This document shows positions 36,226 to 46,733 of a stretch of 64,000 nt of DNA, piece by piece. Each line of letters begins with the position of its first letter. Within the stretch, counting starts at the first letter, position 1. The position numbers were made by a program, and so were the translations under genes. The DNA lies in assembly GCF_017744015.1 (NCBI RefSeq), contig NZ_JAGHRA010000006.1, positions 1 to 64,000 on the forward strand. The letters run 5' to 3'. Source of the DNA: Paracoccus sp. R12_2. GTDB taxonomy: Bacteria; Pseudomonadota; Alphaproteobacteria; Rhodobacterales; Rhodobacteraceae. The notes below the pieces were generated by a model. It worked only from the letters and a program-made list of their open reading frames with translations, was not told where the DNA came from and ran no database searches.

Positions 36226-37155
36226 TCACGCATTCTCATAGCTGCGATCGAACAGCGGCTTGGCCTTCTCGAAATCTGCCATCGAGCGGATGGTGATTTC
36301 CAGATCGCCGGTGCCGAAATGGCCGATGTTGCGCACGTCGCGGGTAAAGCCGTCTTCCAGCGTGATTGTGTCGGGGTCGACCTTGACGTGGACGATCAGC
36401 TTGCGCTCCTGGGTCTTGATCTCGACGCAGGCGAAATTCTTGATCCGCTTGAACGCGAAATAGAAGCGCAGCACCTTGAACTGCACATCATCCCCCAGCC
36501 CTTCGAGATGCTCCTTCACCGTATCGAAGAGGGCGCGCAACTCACCGTCTGCCTTGTCGAGATATTGCGAGACGGTGGTGTATTTCTGCTTTTGCCCGCC
36601 GTCCGTGCCGCCATTAACTTTATCCGTCGCGATCACGCCGTTCAGCGGAGCGGAGGCCGCGTTGACCTGTTCCAGCAGCAGCAGGTCATTATCGAACTTC
36701 ATGTAGCGAATGAGCTCGATGTTGCGGTTCATCTGCTTGATGGCGTGCTCGTCATAGCGGGAAAAATCGCCGGCGATGCAGATCAGGCGCGGCGAAGACC
36801 ATTCGACGGACTGCGCTGCCTTCTCGCCGAGTTTCTTCAAGACCAGCATCTCGAAATCGCCGCGGTGCGTCACCAGCCAGTCGAGATAGAACAGGCCCTG
36901 ATTGATGACGTTCATGTTGGAGGAACGTTTGTATTCGATGATCACAGGGCAGGAGTTTTCATCGATGCCGAGCGTGTCCATCCGCCCGCCATGGTCGCGG
37001 CCGGTGGAGAATTCCGACGCAAGAAAGCGGACACCGAGAAAGGTCTCCAGGTTCTGCTCGATCAGCGTCTGCAGGGATTTTTCCAGCGCCAGCGACGTGC
37101 CATGCACCTCGCAGACATCCGTGCCGCCAATCCGGAAGAGTTTCAGATCGCTCAT
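36226..37155 (-). CDS. PD-(D/E)XK nuclease-like protein with C-terminal DUF5655
   Basis: A 309-residue protein. Residues 55-80 hold a PD-(D/E)XK pattern: GGRMDTLGIDENSCPVIIEY then KRSS, with Asp, Glu and Lys in the right order. The C-terminal third fits DUF5655 (LRFYFAFKRIKNFACVEI, LIVHVKVD). Proteins of this architecture, sometimes called predicted transport proteins, accompany type I restriction systems. The ATG overlaps the hsdS stop by 4 bp, so it is co-translated with HsdS. Confidence 0.7.
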   Translation of the reverse strand: MSDLKLFRIGGTDVCEVHGTSLALEKSLQTLIEQNLETFLGVRFLASEFSTGRDHGGRMDTLGIDENSCPVIIEYKRSSNMNVINQGLFYLDWLVTHRGDFEMLVLKKLGEKAAQSVEWSSPRLICIAGDFSRYDEHAIKQMNRNIELIRYMKFDNDLLLLEQVNAASAPLNGVIATDKVNGGTDGGQKQKYTTVSQYLDKADGELRALFDTVKEHLEGLGDDVQFKVLRFYFAFKRIKNFACVEIKTQERKLIVHVKVDPDTITLEDGFTRDVRNIGHFGTGDLEITIRSMADFEKAKPLFDRSYENA

Positions 37156-38342
37156 AGCTCTCCCCGGAACGCGCGCTGTGAGAGGGAGGCGAAGAGGTTT
37201 TCCGCTACGTTCAGATTCTCCTGAAGCTTATTTTTCAGTAAAATTCTCTTAGAATAGAATTTCGAAAATTGGGCTTGATCCTCTGGCTCGGCGATTGGAA
37301 GGAGGACAGACCTCAGTCTTTCTTTTCCGATGTTTGGCATCGATGCAGCCGATCCACCAGCTACTTTTCTCAAGCGTTCTCTTATTGATTCTTGGGTCAA
37401 GAGCATCCATAAATATGGGATTTCAATCCTACGGTCAGCTCTTGGCACGAGCCTGAATATCAAATCTGGCAAAGCCAGTTTTCCATGCACAGTATCAACA
37501 ATAGCGGAGGCGCCCACTAATTGGTATGTGTTCTTTCTAGAAAAGAGAAGATCTCCTCTATTTATTAAGTTGCGCTCATCAATAGGGTAAGTTTCAAAAA
37601 CTGCTTTGTTTTCTTCGGGCCTGAAATGAGTGGAAGAGATGGAGCTCACTTTCAAGATCCCGACTTCATTATCGGCAGCCGGCCTAGCTTCGCACTTCGG
37701 ACTGTGGCCGCTATCAATCCTCTCCAAAAGCTCGCCAAGCGCTTCTTGTGGCAGTTCTCTAGGATTTGTTTCAGGATCACCGAACATGTCCAGAAACGCC
37801 GACTCGAGAAACTTGTCGGCGAGGGCGATGGCCTGCTGGCGTTTGCGGCGGATGGCATCGGCCTTGTCGAGGATCGCCGCAATCCGACGTTGTTCATCCA
37901 GGCTTATGTTCGGAACTTCGAGGTTCGCAATTTCCGAGGTGCGAATGGATGGGTAAGCATCATCTTTGATCAGATGCGATGGCGGGTTCTTTCTTAGCCA
38001 GTACGAAAGATAGTTAGGGTCGTATTTTCCAATTGGCGTAAGTGCGGCTAGGTGGCTCACGACATAAGCAGGTCGCTTAAGCCTGTAGACCCGGCCAAGT
38101 TTGGCGGACATGCCGCTTTTTGCAAAAAGAATCGTATTTTCCGGATATAGCCTAAGCCTTTTTTGCCGCGCGGTTTCTTCGCTGATCCGCTCGCAGTTTT
38201 CTTCGCCTGTGCCGGAGATCAGTCGTTCGAGACTACCGGCACGAATGAATGGCTCTCCCGAGTTAGAGAACTCATCGGGCTTGGGAGCTGGTTGCCCGGC
38301 TGAGACATCGACAACCTGGCCAAGGGGTATCACCGTCGTCAT
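37152..38342 (-). CDS. hsdS: type I restriction-modification specificity subunit HsdS
   Basis: A 396-residue HsdS with two target-recognition domains. TRD1 covers about residues 1-140 and ends with the conserved linker [23 protein letters not shown]2 (about 205-350) ends with a second helical linker. The DNA coding for the TRDs is distinctly AT-rich compared with hsdM and hsdR, as is usual for exchangeable TRDs. It overlaps hsdM by 4 bp. The recognition sequence cannot be inferred here. Confidence 0.9.
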   Translation of the reverse strand: MTTVIPLGQVVDVSAGQPAPKPDEFSNSGEPFIRAGSLERLISGTGEENCERISEETARQKRLRLYPENTILFAKSGMSAKLGRVYRLKRPAYVVSHLAALTPIGKYDPNYLSYWLRKNPPSHLIKDDAYPSIRTSEIANLEVPNISLDEQRRIAAILDKADAIRRKRQQAIALADKFLESAFLDMFGDPETNPRELPQEALGELLERIDSGHSPKCEARPAADNEVGILKVSSISSTHFRPEENKAVFETYPIDERNLINRGDLLFSRKNTYQLVGASAIVDTVHGKLALPDLIFRLVPRADRRIEIPYLWMLLTQESIRERLRKVAGGSAASMPNIGKERLRSVLLPIAEPEDQAQFSKFYSKRILLKNKLQENLNVAENLFASLSQRAFRGEL

Positions 38343-39859
38343 CCCAACATCCCCTCAAGGTCTGCGAGGTCCTTGGCGATGTCGTTATTCAGGATCTTCA
38401 TTCGTTCCAAGATGACCTTCGGCGGGTCGTACTTCTGTTCCGCGTAGACGCGCTCCTTGTATTTGGAGAGCGAGAGGTCGAAATTCGCTTCGCGAATGTC
38501 ATCGGCCGGAACGAAGAAGGCCTTCTGCTTGCGGTCCGTGTCCCGCTTCGGATCACGGTTGCGCCAAGCGGTGATGCAATCCGGCAGGTCATTTGCCTCG
38601 ATCGGATCGCGCTTGTCATCCAGCGAGTAACCGTCCGCCTCCACATCGTAGAAGAAGACATCATCGGTACGTCCGCCCTTGGTGAAGACGAGGATGCCTG
38701 TGGACACACCCGCATAGGGCTTGAACACACCCGAGGGCAGCGAGATGACCGCCTCCAACTGGTTGTGGTCAACCAGCAACTTGCGCAGTGCCACATGGGC
38801 GGTGGACGAGCCGAAGAGCACCCCATCAGGCACAATGGTGGCCGAGCGCCCGCCGGTTTTCAGCATGCGCAGGATCAGAACCAGAAACAACAGTTCCGTC
38901 TTCTTCGTCTTCACCTGACGCAGAAGCCCGGCATGCACATCCTCGAAATCCAGCGAGCCCTTGAAGGGCGGATTGGCGAGGACAATGTCGAAGCCTTCGC
39001 TTGATGATTTGGGGAACTTCTCCGGGAAGCTGTTGCTCAGCGTGTCCTGGTAGTGGATGTCGGGATTATCAACGCCGTGCAGCATCATGTTCATCGCCGC
39101 GATGCGCAGCATGGTGGCGTCAAAATCGAAGCCGTGGAACATGTCGTTGCGGATATGGGTCCAATGATCCTCGAGCAGGTCGCCGGTGAAGGTCTTCTCG
39201 GTCTTGCCGGTGTCCGGATCGGTTTCCTCCATCACAGCCTCGGGCGAGGTGTGGTTTTCGAGAAGGTAGTTCATCGTCTCGACCAGAAAGCCACCGGTGC
39301 CACAAGACGGGTCGGAAATCACATCGGTGGGCTTGGGCTCCAGCATGTCCACCATAAGGCGGATGATGTGGCGCGGCGTGCGGAACTGGCCGTTGATGCC
39401 TGCCGTGGTCAACTTGCCGAGCAGGTATTCGTAGAGGTCGCCCTTGGTATCGCCAGCTGTGAGCGGCAGGTCGTTGATCATGTTGACCGCCTTCACCAGA
39501 AGGCTGGGCTTCTGGATCATCAGCTGCGCATCCTTCATGAACTCGGCGAAAGTGGTGCCGACGGACGCCTTGCGGAAATGCGGGAAGACCCTGTCGCGCA
39601 CCAGCGGCAGCATCTCATCGGCACCCAGATGGCGGAACTGCGACCAGCGGAGTTCCTGTTCATCAGCATTGAACCGGCGCTTGAACTCCACGCCGCTGCG
39701 CTTCAGGCGGTTTTCGTCGCGGGCTTCGTTCACGTCGAGCAAGCGCACGAAGATCAGGAAGGTGATCTGCTCGATCACCGTCAGCGGATTGGTGATGCCG
39801 CCGGTCCAGAACTCGGTCCAGAGGGCATCGATCTTCTTTTTCAATTCGCCGGTTACCAT
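38339..39859 (-). CDS. hsdM: type I restriction-modification methyltransferase HsdM
   Basis: A 506-residue N6-adenine methyltransferase with the HsdM N-terminal helical domain, SAM motif [11 protein letters not shown] (residues 183-192) and catalytic motif IV NPPF (296-299). It modifies adenine in the HsdS target and is also needed for restriction by HsdR. It starts at the last base of hsdR and overlaps hsdS. Confidence 0.93.
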   Translation of the reverse strand: MVTGELKKKIDALWTEFWTGGITNPLTVIEQITFLIFVRLLDVNEARDENRLKRSGVEFKRRFNADEQELRWSQFRHLGADEMLPLVRDRVFPHFRKASVGTTFAEFMKDAQLMIQKPSLLVKAVNMINDLPLTAGDTKGDLYEYLLGKLTTAGINGQFRTPRHIIRLMVDMLEPKPTDVISDPSCGTGGFLVETMNYLLENHTSPEAVMEETDPDTGKTEKTFTGDLLEDHWTHIRNDMFHGFDFDATMLRIAAMNMMLHGVDNPDIHYQDTLSNSFPEKFPKSSSEGFDIVLANPPFKGSLDFEDVHAGLLRQVKTKKTELLFLVLILRMLKTGGRSATIVPDGVLFGSSTAHVALRKLLVDHNQLEAVISLPSGVFKPYAGVSTGILVFTKGGRTDDVFFYDVEADGYSLDDKRDPIEANDLPDCITAWRNRDPKRDTDRKQKAFFVPADDIREANFDLSLSKYKERVYAEQKYDPPKVILERMKILNNDIAKDLADLEGMLG

Positions 39860-42800
39860 TAGTGCAGCTTTCCTTGGGATGTATCGGCTCCGTCATCGCC
39901 TTTGGGCACCGGAGCGAAGAGATTGACGATTTTCATCAACTGGTCGATGTCATCGGGTTTTTCGAAGATGCCCTCGGGGCCATCGGCATCCACAACCGTG
40001 AATGGCTGGTCATAGAGGCGGTCGATGGTGATGAAACCGAATTTGATGATGTGGTTTTGCAGCAGCGCCAGGAAGCGTGTCTGCTTGGCGGTCAGTTCGG
40101 GATGGCCCAGCACGAAAGCCGAGAACTTTTCCTTCACGGCCTGTTCTTCGAGCCCGACCATCTTGCGGATGGTGATGTCGAGCGGCAGCGTCGTGGACGC
40201 AAAAAACTCTTCCAGCGCGTTGCGACTGACATCGGGGTTCTGGGTCAAGACCAGCGAGATTATTGCGTTGAGGTCCTCGGGCGTCACCGCCTCGCCTGCG
40301 CGGATTTTCTTCAACGTCGCATTGGTCTCGAAGTGTTTTTTCAGTTCAGCTTCTACGAGCTGCTCATAGGCAGCCATGTCCACGGTCTTGAGCGAAGCGC
40401 TGCGGCGCGAGGACTGCACGAGACCGGTGTCTTCAGTGATGTCGACGATCTTGGGGCCGTTGCCGCCAATCTTCTGTCGGTCGCGGTAGATCATGATGCT
40501 GCGCAGCGGCTCGCGCACGGCCTCAAGGTCCATCACGGTCACGCCGTTCCAGAAGGCATCGGACTTGGCCTTTTTGATCACCTCGGCCTGTTCCCGAACC
40601 GGGTTGAGATGCATCTGGAGCGAGCCCAGCCGGTCGAGGAAATCGATCTTGAGATCGGCGACCTCGGCAGACTGATGCAAGACCGCGATCTGGGCCTTGC
40701 ACACAAGCAGATCGAACGCATGCGCCTCGGCCTTGCCCCTGATATCGCGCCATTGCATCAGCGGGGCGATGGTCTGGCGCAGCACCGATACTGTCCCAGG
40801 ATCGAACCGTTTCAGGTTCTCAATCGAAGCAGTCGAGCGCTTCTCCCGCCACTTCTCCCGCACCGCGACGGTGTTTTCATCAAGCGCATTGATGTCGGCA
40901 GCGATCAACTGGATCACGTGATCGAAGACGGCAATCTCGCTCTTCTGCAGTGCCGTTTCAGCAAGCTGGATGCGCTGCTCGAAAAGCTGTTGGAGCAGTG
41001 ATTTCGTAACCGTCGGCTCGGCAGGTTTGTAGCCCTCTTCGAAGCGTTTGAAGTTAGCCCAGTGGTCGAAGATCCGGAAGACGGTCTTGTCCTTTCCAGG
41101 GCCAAACAAATCGGTGCAAAGCCGTGTGCCGCGTCCAACCATCTGCCAGAACTTGACCGGCGAGCGCACTGGCTTTGCAAAGACGAGGTTCACGATCTCA
41201 GGAACATCGATGCCGGTATCGAGCATGTCCACCGAAAGGGCGATGGTGAGCTCGCTGTTGGTGCCCGTGCCCTTGAAATCGTCGATCAGGCTTTCAGCGC
41301 GTGGGTCATAGTTGTCGATCACCTGACAGAACTTTCCGCCATATTGCGGATACATCTCGTCGAACAGCCGGCTCATCAGCATGGCGTGTTCATGATTGCG
41401 CGCAAAGATGATCGTCTTGCCGATGGTCTGTCCGTTCGCATCTCGGATGCCGTTTTCCATCAGATTGCGAATGATCACACGGTTGGTGTCGCGATTGTAG
41501 ATCGCCTTGTCGATCTGTTCTGAGGAGTAGTCATAGTCATTCGGGTCTTCGCCTTGGGCTTCCAGTTCCTCGATCTGCGTTTGGGTCAGCCCATCAAGTG
41601 TGATGCCGTCACGAAGGAACTGAGTGGTATGATCGATCACCTCAAAGGGAACAAGATGCTTCTCACCCACCGCCTCCTCCAGGTCGTAGCTGAAGGTCGG
41701 CAGCTTGCCCTCGCAATTGAAAAGGCCAAAGGTCGACCGTGTCACGAAATTGACCGGCGTCGCCGTCAACCCGACCTGGAGGCTGTCGAAATAGTGAAAG
41801 AGATCACCATAGATGTTGTAGATGCTGCGGTGGGACTCGTCAGCGATAATCAGATCGAAGAACCCCACATCGAACGACTGGTACACCTTGAGCATCGCCG
41901 GGTACGTCGAAATGAATATGCGCTCCGTGGCAGCGCCGTTGACACGAGAGTTGACCACCCGGATCGGCTCTGAATCGAGGAAGTCAGTGAAGGCGTTCTT
42001 CGCCTGTTTGCGGAGCTCCTTGCGGTCGCAAAGGAACAGCACCCGCTTTGCCCATCCGGCGCGGATCAGCAATTCGGCAAGAGCGATCGCAACACGCGTC
42101 TTGCCGGTACCTGTTGCCTGAACGATCAACGCCTTTCGATGCTTGTCGGTAAAGCGCTCAGATACGCGTTTGATCGCCTCAATCTGATACAAGCGATTGA
42201 CGATCCGCTCTTGCGGTACCAGCGACTTAAGATCCTTGCGGCTCTTGCGCTGGAACTTGACCAGATACTGCAGACTGTCCTTGGAATAGTAGCCGAACAC
42301 CTTTCTCGGCGGGTACCCGGCTGCATCGTCCCACATCCAGATGTCGTATCCGTTGGTGTAGAAAATGACCGGCCGCTGGCCAGACTTCTTCTCAAGCGCA
42401 TCTGCGTACAGCACCGCTTGCTTTCGGCCGAGTTCCGGATCGACGGAGGTTTTCTTTGCCTCTATAACCGCCAGTGGCGAGCCGTCTGCGTCCAACAGGA
42501 CATAGTCAACGAAGCCCTTTCCTGACGGTGTAGGTTGGCCATCGACCTCCATTTCCTTCACGACTTCATTCGTCGAGGTTTCTCCCGTCGCAACATTCCA
42601 ACCGGCAGCCGCGATCAGGTTGTCAATGATGCGGGACCGAGTTGTCGCCTCATTGAACTCAAGGACGTCGGCGGTCTGCTGAGCGGATTTGGCGAGGCTT
42701 GCTAGTTCGTCAGCCTTTTTCTCGGCGGCTTCAACTTGCTCGCGGGACTTTTCTACCTCTGCCAGAAGCGCAGCGATCTGCTCTTCCTGAGCAGCTAGCT

Positions 42801-43275
42801 TTTGGAGGGTCTGCTTCTCTTGCTGAGTAAGCGGTTGCTGTTCCTTGCCGACGCTTTTGAGCTTTGGCTGCTCGAATGTCGGCAGCGTTTTGTGGTCGAC
42901 CTGACAGTAGTTGATGATAGCCCACTTGCTGAGATCGTGAGCTTCCTTGAGCAACCACAGGGCGTCATTCCGGGAAACATCATCGCCATGTGCCGCCTTA
43001 TTTCCGAATTTCCTGATGGCATGCAGCTTGTTCAGCACGACTTTCGGCACCACGGCTACAAAGGCGCTATTGGTGAGAAGATCGATTTGAGTCGGTCTAA
43101 CCGGTTTGGGCAGATGAAGTGCGTGATAGATGTCCTTCACGAGGTTCTCTGCCAAAAGCCGGAGATTGAATATAGCACTCCGGGCATCGAGCATCACGTA
43201 GCTCTCGGCCCTCGCGCCAAGAACAGCAACCTCGGGCCAGTGGTTCTTTAGAAAGTCGAAATTGGAGGCCGTCAT
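39859..43275 (-). CDS. hsdR: type I restriction endonuclease subunit HsdR (EcoEI-type)
   Basis: A 1138-residue HsdR. Domains: DUF4145 (residues 1-125), coiled coil (145-205), PD-(D/E)XK nuclease (VDYVL...LAVIEAKK, 256-275), SF2 translocase with Walker A QATGTGKT (386-393) and DESH box (479-482), and the EcoEI-type C-terminal domain that binds the methylase. It translocates DNA and cuts unmodified DNA. The gene order regulator-R-M-S with 4-bp or shorter overlaps points to one transcript. Confidence 0.93.
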   Translation of the reverse strand: MTASNFDFLKNHWPEVAVLGARAESYVMLDARSAIFNLRLLAENLVKDIYHALHLPKPVRPTQIDLLTNSAFVAVVPKVVLNKLHAIRKFGNKAAHGDDVSRNDALWLLKEAHDLSKWAIINYCQVDHKTLPTFEQPKLKSVGKEQQPLTQQEKQTLQKLAAQEEQIAALLAEVEKSREQVEAAEKKADELASLAKSAQQTADVLEFNEATTRSRIIDNLIAAAGWNVATGETSTNEVVKEMEVDGQPTPSGKGFVDYVLLDADGSPLAVIEAKKTSVDPELGRKQAVLYADALEKKSGQRPVIFYTNGYDIWMWDDAAGYPPRKVFGYYSKDSLQYLVKFQRKSRKDLKSLVPQERIVNRLYQIEAIKRVSERFTDKHRKALIVQATGTGKTRVAIALAELLIRAGWAKRVLFLCDRKELRKQAKNAFTDFLDSEPIRVVNSRVNGAATERIFISTYPAMLKVYQSFDVGFFDLIIADESHRSIYNIYGDLFHYFDSLQVGLTATPVNFVTRSTFGLFNCEGKLPTFSYDLEEAVGEKHLVPFEVIDHTTQFLRDGITLDGLTQTQIEELEAQGEDPNDYDYSSEQIDKAIYNRDTNRVIIRNLMENGIRDANGQTIGKTIIFARNHEHAMLMSRLFDEMYPQYGGKFCQVIDNYDPRAESLIDDFKGTGTNSELTIALSVDMLDTGIDVPEIVNLVFAKPVRSPVKFWQMVGRGTRLCTDLFGPGKDKTVFRIFDHWANFKRFEEGYKPAEPTVTKSLLQQLFEQRIQLAETALQKSEIAVFDHVIQLIAADINALDENTVAVREKWREKRSTASIENLKRFDPGTVSVLRQTIAPLMQWRDIRGKAEAHAFDLLVCKAQIAVLHQSAEVADLKIDFLDRLGSLQMHLNPVREQAEVIKKAKSDAFWNGVTVMDLEAVREPLRSIMIYRDRQKIGGNGPKIVDITEDTGLVQSSRRSASLKTVDMAAYEQLVEAELKKHFETNATLKKIRAGEAVTPEDLNAIISLVLTQNPDVSRNALEEFFASTTLPLDITIRKMVGLEEQAVKEKFSAFVLGHPELTAKQTRFLALLQNHIIKFGFITIDRLYDQPFTVVDADGPEGIFEKPDDIDQLMKIVNLFAPVPKGDDGADTSQGKLH

Positions 43276-44126
43276 TTTGTCGCCTCCTTTACAGCGGCGT
43301 CGAAAGCCGACTTGTTCTCAATGATCACCGGGCATTCGCCTGGGTCGTCCATGAGATGCGCCACGTCTAACCGCAAACGCTTCTCAAAGTAGTACAGCAT
43401 GGCCATCCGGGTGGAAACGGTAAGCCTTGCATCGCGCATGCCGTAGTCGGTTGCCACTACCTTCTTCTGCGAAGCGGACAGCGCGGGGTTGGGCACGAGG
43501 CGGATCTCGAAAGACTTGTTCCAATAGATATCGTCGTGCACCGATGCGGCAGATGCGCCAGGCTCACGGGAGCCAAGACACCTTGATAGCAGGAAGTCTT
43601 TGAATTTTTGATCGATGTGACAGTAGGCCCTCGTGTGCCAGCGAAGCCCATCAGTTACAAAGCTGTGGGGAGTGATACGGCGCCAGAGTGCATCTGGTTT
43701 GCCGGGGCTCATCGACTGATAATGGATTTCCACCGACTGATTGTTTGCAATGCACTCATTCAGGCGTTGCAGCACCAAAGGATCAATCAGCCGTTTCGGA
43801 ATCCGTATACCTTCAGTCGGAAGCAGGACAGAAGTTTGGGAATCATCTGCTTCTCTCAGCAGGCCATGGAGGAAGACATCTGGCTTCAGCTCGATGAAGT
43901 GAGGCGCAAACTCCTTCGTCACAAAGTACCGCTTCTCGCTGTGATCGTATTTTATGTTTTGCGGGTATAGCGACTGGTAGGCTGCTATATCCTTGGAAGC
44001 TTGAGGTACCGAGATTCCAAAATGCGATGTGAGGTCGACACGGTTGAGGCTACCAAGCCAGAAGGCTTGGTACTCGATAAACTGGAACCTTTGTTCCGTC
44101 GCCCATTTCAGTTCGGTGGAAGCCAT
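43272..44126 (-). CDS. WYL-domain regulator of the defence island (BrxR/CapW-like)
   Basis: A 284-residue protein: N-terminal winged helix (residues 5-75, FQFIEYQAFWLGSLNRVDL), WYL domain (about 125-205, with SVEIHYQSMS and WHTRAYCH) and a C-terminal WCX-like segment. BrxR and CapW regulators of this build repress BREX, CBASS and restriction loci until infection. It is the first gene of the island and overlaps hsdR by 4 bp. Tandem 13-bp operator repeats lie 20 bp upstream. Confidence 0.85.
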   Translation of the reverse strand: MASTELKWATEQRFQFIEYQAFWLGSLNRVDLTSHFGISVPQASKDIAAYQSLYPQNIKYDHSEKRYFVTKEFAPHFIELKPDVFLHGLLREADDSQTSVLLPTEGIRIPKRLIDPLVLQRLNECIANNQSVEIHYQSMSPGKPDALWRRITPHSFVTDGLRWHTRAYCHIDQKFKDFLLSRCLGSREPGASAASVHDDIYWNKSFEIRLVPNPALSASQKKVVATDYGMRDARLTVSTRMAMLYYFEKRLRLDVAHLMDDPGECPVIIENKSAFDAAVKEATK

Positions 44127-44144
44127 CGCTCGACTCGCGGTTGG

Positions 44145-44187
44145 GTATAATAAGTATTCGTATACAAAGTATCCGAACCGAGGTCAA
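44145..44187 (-). promoter_or_regulatory. promoter and tandem operator of the defence operon
   Basis: On the minus strand TTGACC (44182-44187) and TATACG (44159-44164) are 17 bp apart. Two 13-bp direct repeats, GTATAATAAGTAT (44145-44157) and GTATACAAAGTAT (44160-44172), differ at 2 positions and start 15 bp apart; they cover the -10 and the transcription start. They fit autorepression by the WYL regulator. Confidence 0.65.
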
Positions 44188-44289
44188 CCGACTTTGTTGA
44201 GGCCTGAATCGACGCCTTGCAGAACGTCAAACTGAGCAACGACCTGTGAGCAAGTCCATATTTTGGATCACTTTTTTCTGTTTTTGTTG

Positions 44290-44712
44290 CTAACCTTGGA
44301 CTTCGGGGTTTGGCTTTTCCCTAGATAGCTCTCTTGTCAAGGTCGTTCCTTTACCCAACCGTCGCGCCAGCGTCTCAACGAAGCCTCCATACCGCTCCTT
44401 CCCCTTCGCCCTAGCCGCTGCGTAGGTGTCATCCGGCAAAGGGGGTGTCGTGGTCAGCCAGAAGCGGACGAACAGCGCCAGCGCCTCGGTCGTGATCTCC
44501 TGGTCGCGTTCCAGCCGCTCGAGCGACCTTGTCAGGCGGTCCAGCCTCCGGACGATCGCGGCCTCGCTCTGCTCGGCGCTGTCGGGTGAGAGGAACGACG
44601 CCAGGGCCGCTTCGATGATCTGGGTTTTGGGGACGCGCCGCCGAGCGGCCAGCGCGTCGATTTCATCGAAGAGGGCTGCGTCGACATAGGCGGTGATCTT
44701 GGCTTTCTTGAT
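44290..44712 (-). CDS. CopG/ribbon-helix-helix protein next to traG, non-canonical ATC start
   Basis: A 140-residue frame starting KKAKITAYVDAALFDEIDAL, the usual N-terminus of the CopG-type protein that accompanies traG in this ICE family. It continues with a helical coiled-coil region and a conserved end (YGGFVETLARRLG). No ATG, GTG or TTG occurs in frame after the traG stop; the codon in the start position is ATC at 44712, 5 bp after an AGGTG ribosome site. Expression may use AUC initiation or coupling to traG, or be lost. RHH proteins of this type may assist relaxosome formation. Confidence 0.6.
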   Translation of the reverse strand: MKKAKITAYVDAALFDEIDALAARRRVPKTQIIEAALASFLSPDSAEQSEAAIVRRLDRLTRSLERLERDQEITTEALALFVRFWLTTTPPLPDDTYAAARAKGKERYGGFVETLARRLGKGTTLTRELSREKPNPEVQG

Positions 44713-44721
44713 GTCGTCACC

Positions 44722-46716
44722 TCACAGTTCAATGCCGTCGTCGGGATCGAGGGCCGCTTGACGCGCGACGTTGCGGAAGCGGGTCTGCATGGCGCGAGCG
44801 CGTTGGGCCTCGTCGTCAGCATCGTCTTCGAGGGCCGCGAATTCCTCGCGCGGGAACGGCAGTTCGGGCGCCACATCCTCATGTTCTGGGATTTCAGGCT
44901 CTCGTCGGATGCCGCCATCTGTATCGTCAGCGGGCTTGTTCGTACCAGCTTCCTGAGGTGGCACTATCGGTTTAAGGCAACTCCAATCGTCGGATCCCGC
45001 AGGCCTGACGGGTGCAGATGCTTCGACGATAGGCGGCTTTTGGATTCTTGCCGTCAGTTGCGCATCGCGGAAGTACCGCACTTTTTGTGCCCGGATCGGG
45101 GCTGCGCCCGACACCAGGATGATTTCGTCGTCGGACGGTAGCTGCATGATCTCACCGGGGGTCAGCAAGGCGCGGGCAGTTTCCTGGCGCGAGACCATCA
45201 GATGCCCGAGCCAGGGTGACAGGCGATGGCCGGCATAGTTCTTCATCGCGCGCAGTTCGGTCGTGGTGCCGAGGGCGTCAGACAAGCGCTTGGCCGTGCG
45301 CTCGTCATTGGTCGCGAAGGCGACGCGGACATGGCAGTTGTCCAGGATGGCATTGTTCTGGCCATAGGCCTTTTCGATCTGGTTCAGCGACTGGGCGATC
45401 AGAAACGCCTTGAGACCGTAGCCCGCCATGAAGGCCAGTTGGCTTTCAAAGAAGTCGAGGCGCCCGAGGGCGGGGAACTCGTCGAGCATGAACAGAAGGC
45501 GGTGCTTGCGGTTGGTGTTGTGCAATTCTTCCGTCAGGCGGCGGCCGATCTGGTTCAGGATCAGCCGGACCAGCGGTTTCGTGCGGGAAATATCCGACGG
45601 GGGCACAACGAGGTAGAGTGTGAGCGGCCGCGCATCCGAGACCAGATCATCGATCCGCCAGTCGCAGCGCCGGGTCACGGCGGCGATCACGGGGTCGCGG
45701 TAGAGGCTGAGGAAGGACATGGCCGTGGAGAGAACACCGGAGCGTTCGTTCTCGGACTTGTTCAGCAGCTCGCGCACGGCTTGGGCGACAACGGGATGCG
45801 GGCGATCTCCGAGATGGGGCGTCCGCATCATCGCAGTCAGAGTGGCGACGATGGGACGCCGCGGATCGGACAGGAAGGCGGCGACGCCTGCCAGTGTCTT
45901 GTCCTTCTCGGCATAGAGGACATGCAGGATCGCGCCGACCAGAAGGGAATGGCTGGTCTTCTCCCAATGGTTTCGTCGCTCGAGCTGGCCTTCGGGATCG
46001 ACGAGGATATCCGCGATGTTTTGCACGTCCCGCACTTCGCGCTCCCCGCGGCGGACCTCGAGCAGCGGATTGTAGGCGGCGCTGGCCCCGTTGGTCGGAT
46101 CGAAGAGCAGGACGCGCCCGAACCGCGCCCGCCATCCGGACGTCAGCTGCCAGTTCTCGCCCTTGATGTCGTGGACAATCGCGGAGCCGGGCCAGGTCAG
46201 CAGGCTTGGGATCACCAGGCCGACGCCCTTGCCGGAACGGGTGGGCGCGAAGCACAGCACATGTTCCGGTCCGTCATGCCGGAGATAGCGCTTGTCGAGA
46301 CGGCCCAGCACGACCCCGTCGTCTGCGAACAGCCCAGCGACGGTGATATCCTTGGGGCTTGCCCATCTGGCAGATCCATAGGTGGTCACGTCGCTCGCCT
46401 CACGCGCCCGCAAGACGGACAGCAAGATCGCGACGGCAATGGCGCCGATCCCGCCTGCGCCGGCGATCGCGGCTCCTTCCATGAAGACGCGGGGCGCGTA
46501 GGCGTCGTACCAGTACCACCAGGTGAAGACCTGCCACGGGCGATAGATCGGCAGGCCGAACAGGGTGGTGAGAGGCGCGCCAAGCTGGGGTTGGAACCCG
46601 AGACGAAACGCGACCCATTGCGTCGCTGCCCAGACAAAGAGCAGCGCCACGATGCTGACGAGGATGATCTGGCCCCAGAGGATCTTGGTGGCCGATGACG
46701 TGTCCTGACGGCTCAT
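44722..46716 (-). CDS. traG: type IV coupling protein TraG (VirD4-like)
   Basis: A 664-residue coupling protein with two N-terminal transmembrane helices, Walker A APTRSGKGVGLV (near residue 155), Walker B LLFMLDEFPALG and motif FLIAQSLNQIEKAYG. It brings the relaxase-DNA complex to the Trb channel. The acidic C-terminal 100 residues are typical for the ICE group. It starts at ATG 46716, 17 bp after rlxS ends. Separation from trbB by 13 kb of defence genes is discussed in the findings. Confidence 0.93.
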   Translation of the reverse strand: MSRQDTSSATKILWGQIILVSIVALLFVWAATQWVAFRLGFQPQLGAPLTTLFGLPIYRPWQVFTWWYWYDAYAPRVFMEGAAIAGAGGIGAIAVAILLSVLRAREASDVTTYGSARWASPKDITVAGLFADDGVVLGRLDKRYLRHDGPEHVLCFAPTRSGKGVGLVIPSLLTWPGSAIVHDIKGENWQLTSGWRARFGRVLLFDPTNGASAAYNPLLEVRRGEREVRDVQNIADILVDPEGQLERRNHWEKTSHSLLVGAILHVLYAEKDKTLAGVAAFLSDPRRPIVATLTAMMRTPHLGDRPHPVVAQAVRELLNKSENERSGVLSTAMSFLSLYRDPVIAAVTRRCDWRIDDLVSDARPLTLYLVVPPSDISRTKPLVRLILNQIGRRLTEELHNTNRKHRLLFMLDEFPALGRLDFFESQLAFMAGYGLKAFLIAQSLNQIEKAYGQNNAILDNCHVRVAFATNDERTAKRLSDALGTTTELRAMKNYAGHRLSPWLGHLMVSRQETARALLTPGEIMQLPSDDEIILVSGAAPIRAQKVRYFRDAQLTARIQKPPIVEASAPVRPAGSDDWSCLKPIVPPQEAGTNKPADDTDGGIRREPEIPEHEDVAPELPFPREEFAALEDDADDEAQRARAMQTRFRNVARQAALDPDDGIEL

Positions 46717-46733
46717 GGTGATGTCCTTTCTGC

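Noticed and set aside
35602-37224. A 540-residue plus-strand frame opposite the DUF5655 and GIY-YIG-like genes
   Set aside because: No recognisable domain, and it is antisense to genes with clear motifs and coupled starts.
39862-41001. A long plus-strand frame opposite hsdR
   Set aside because: Antisense to a well-supported type I restriction gene.
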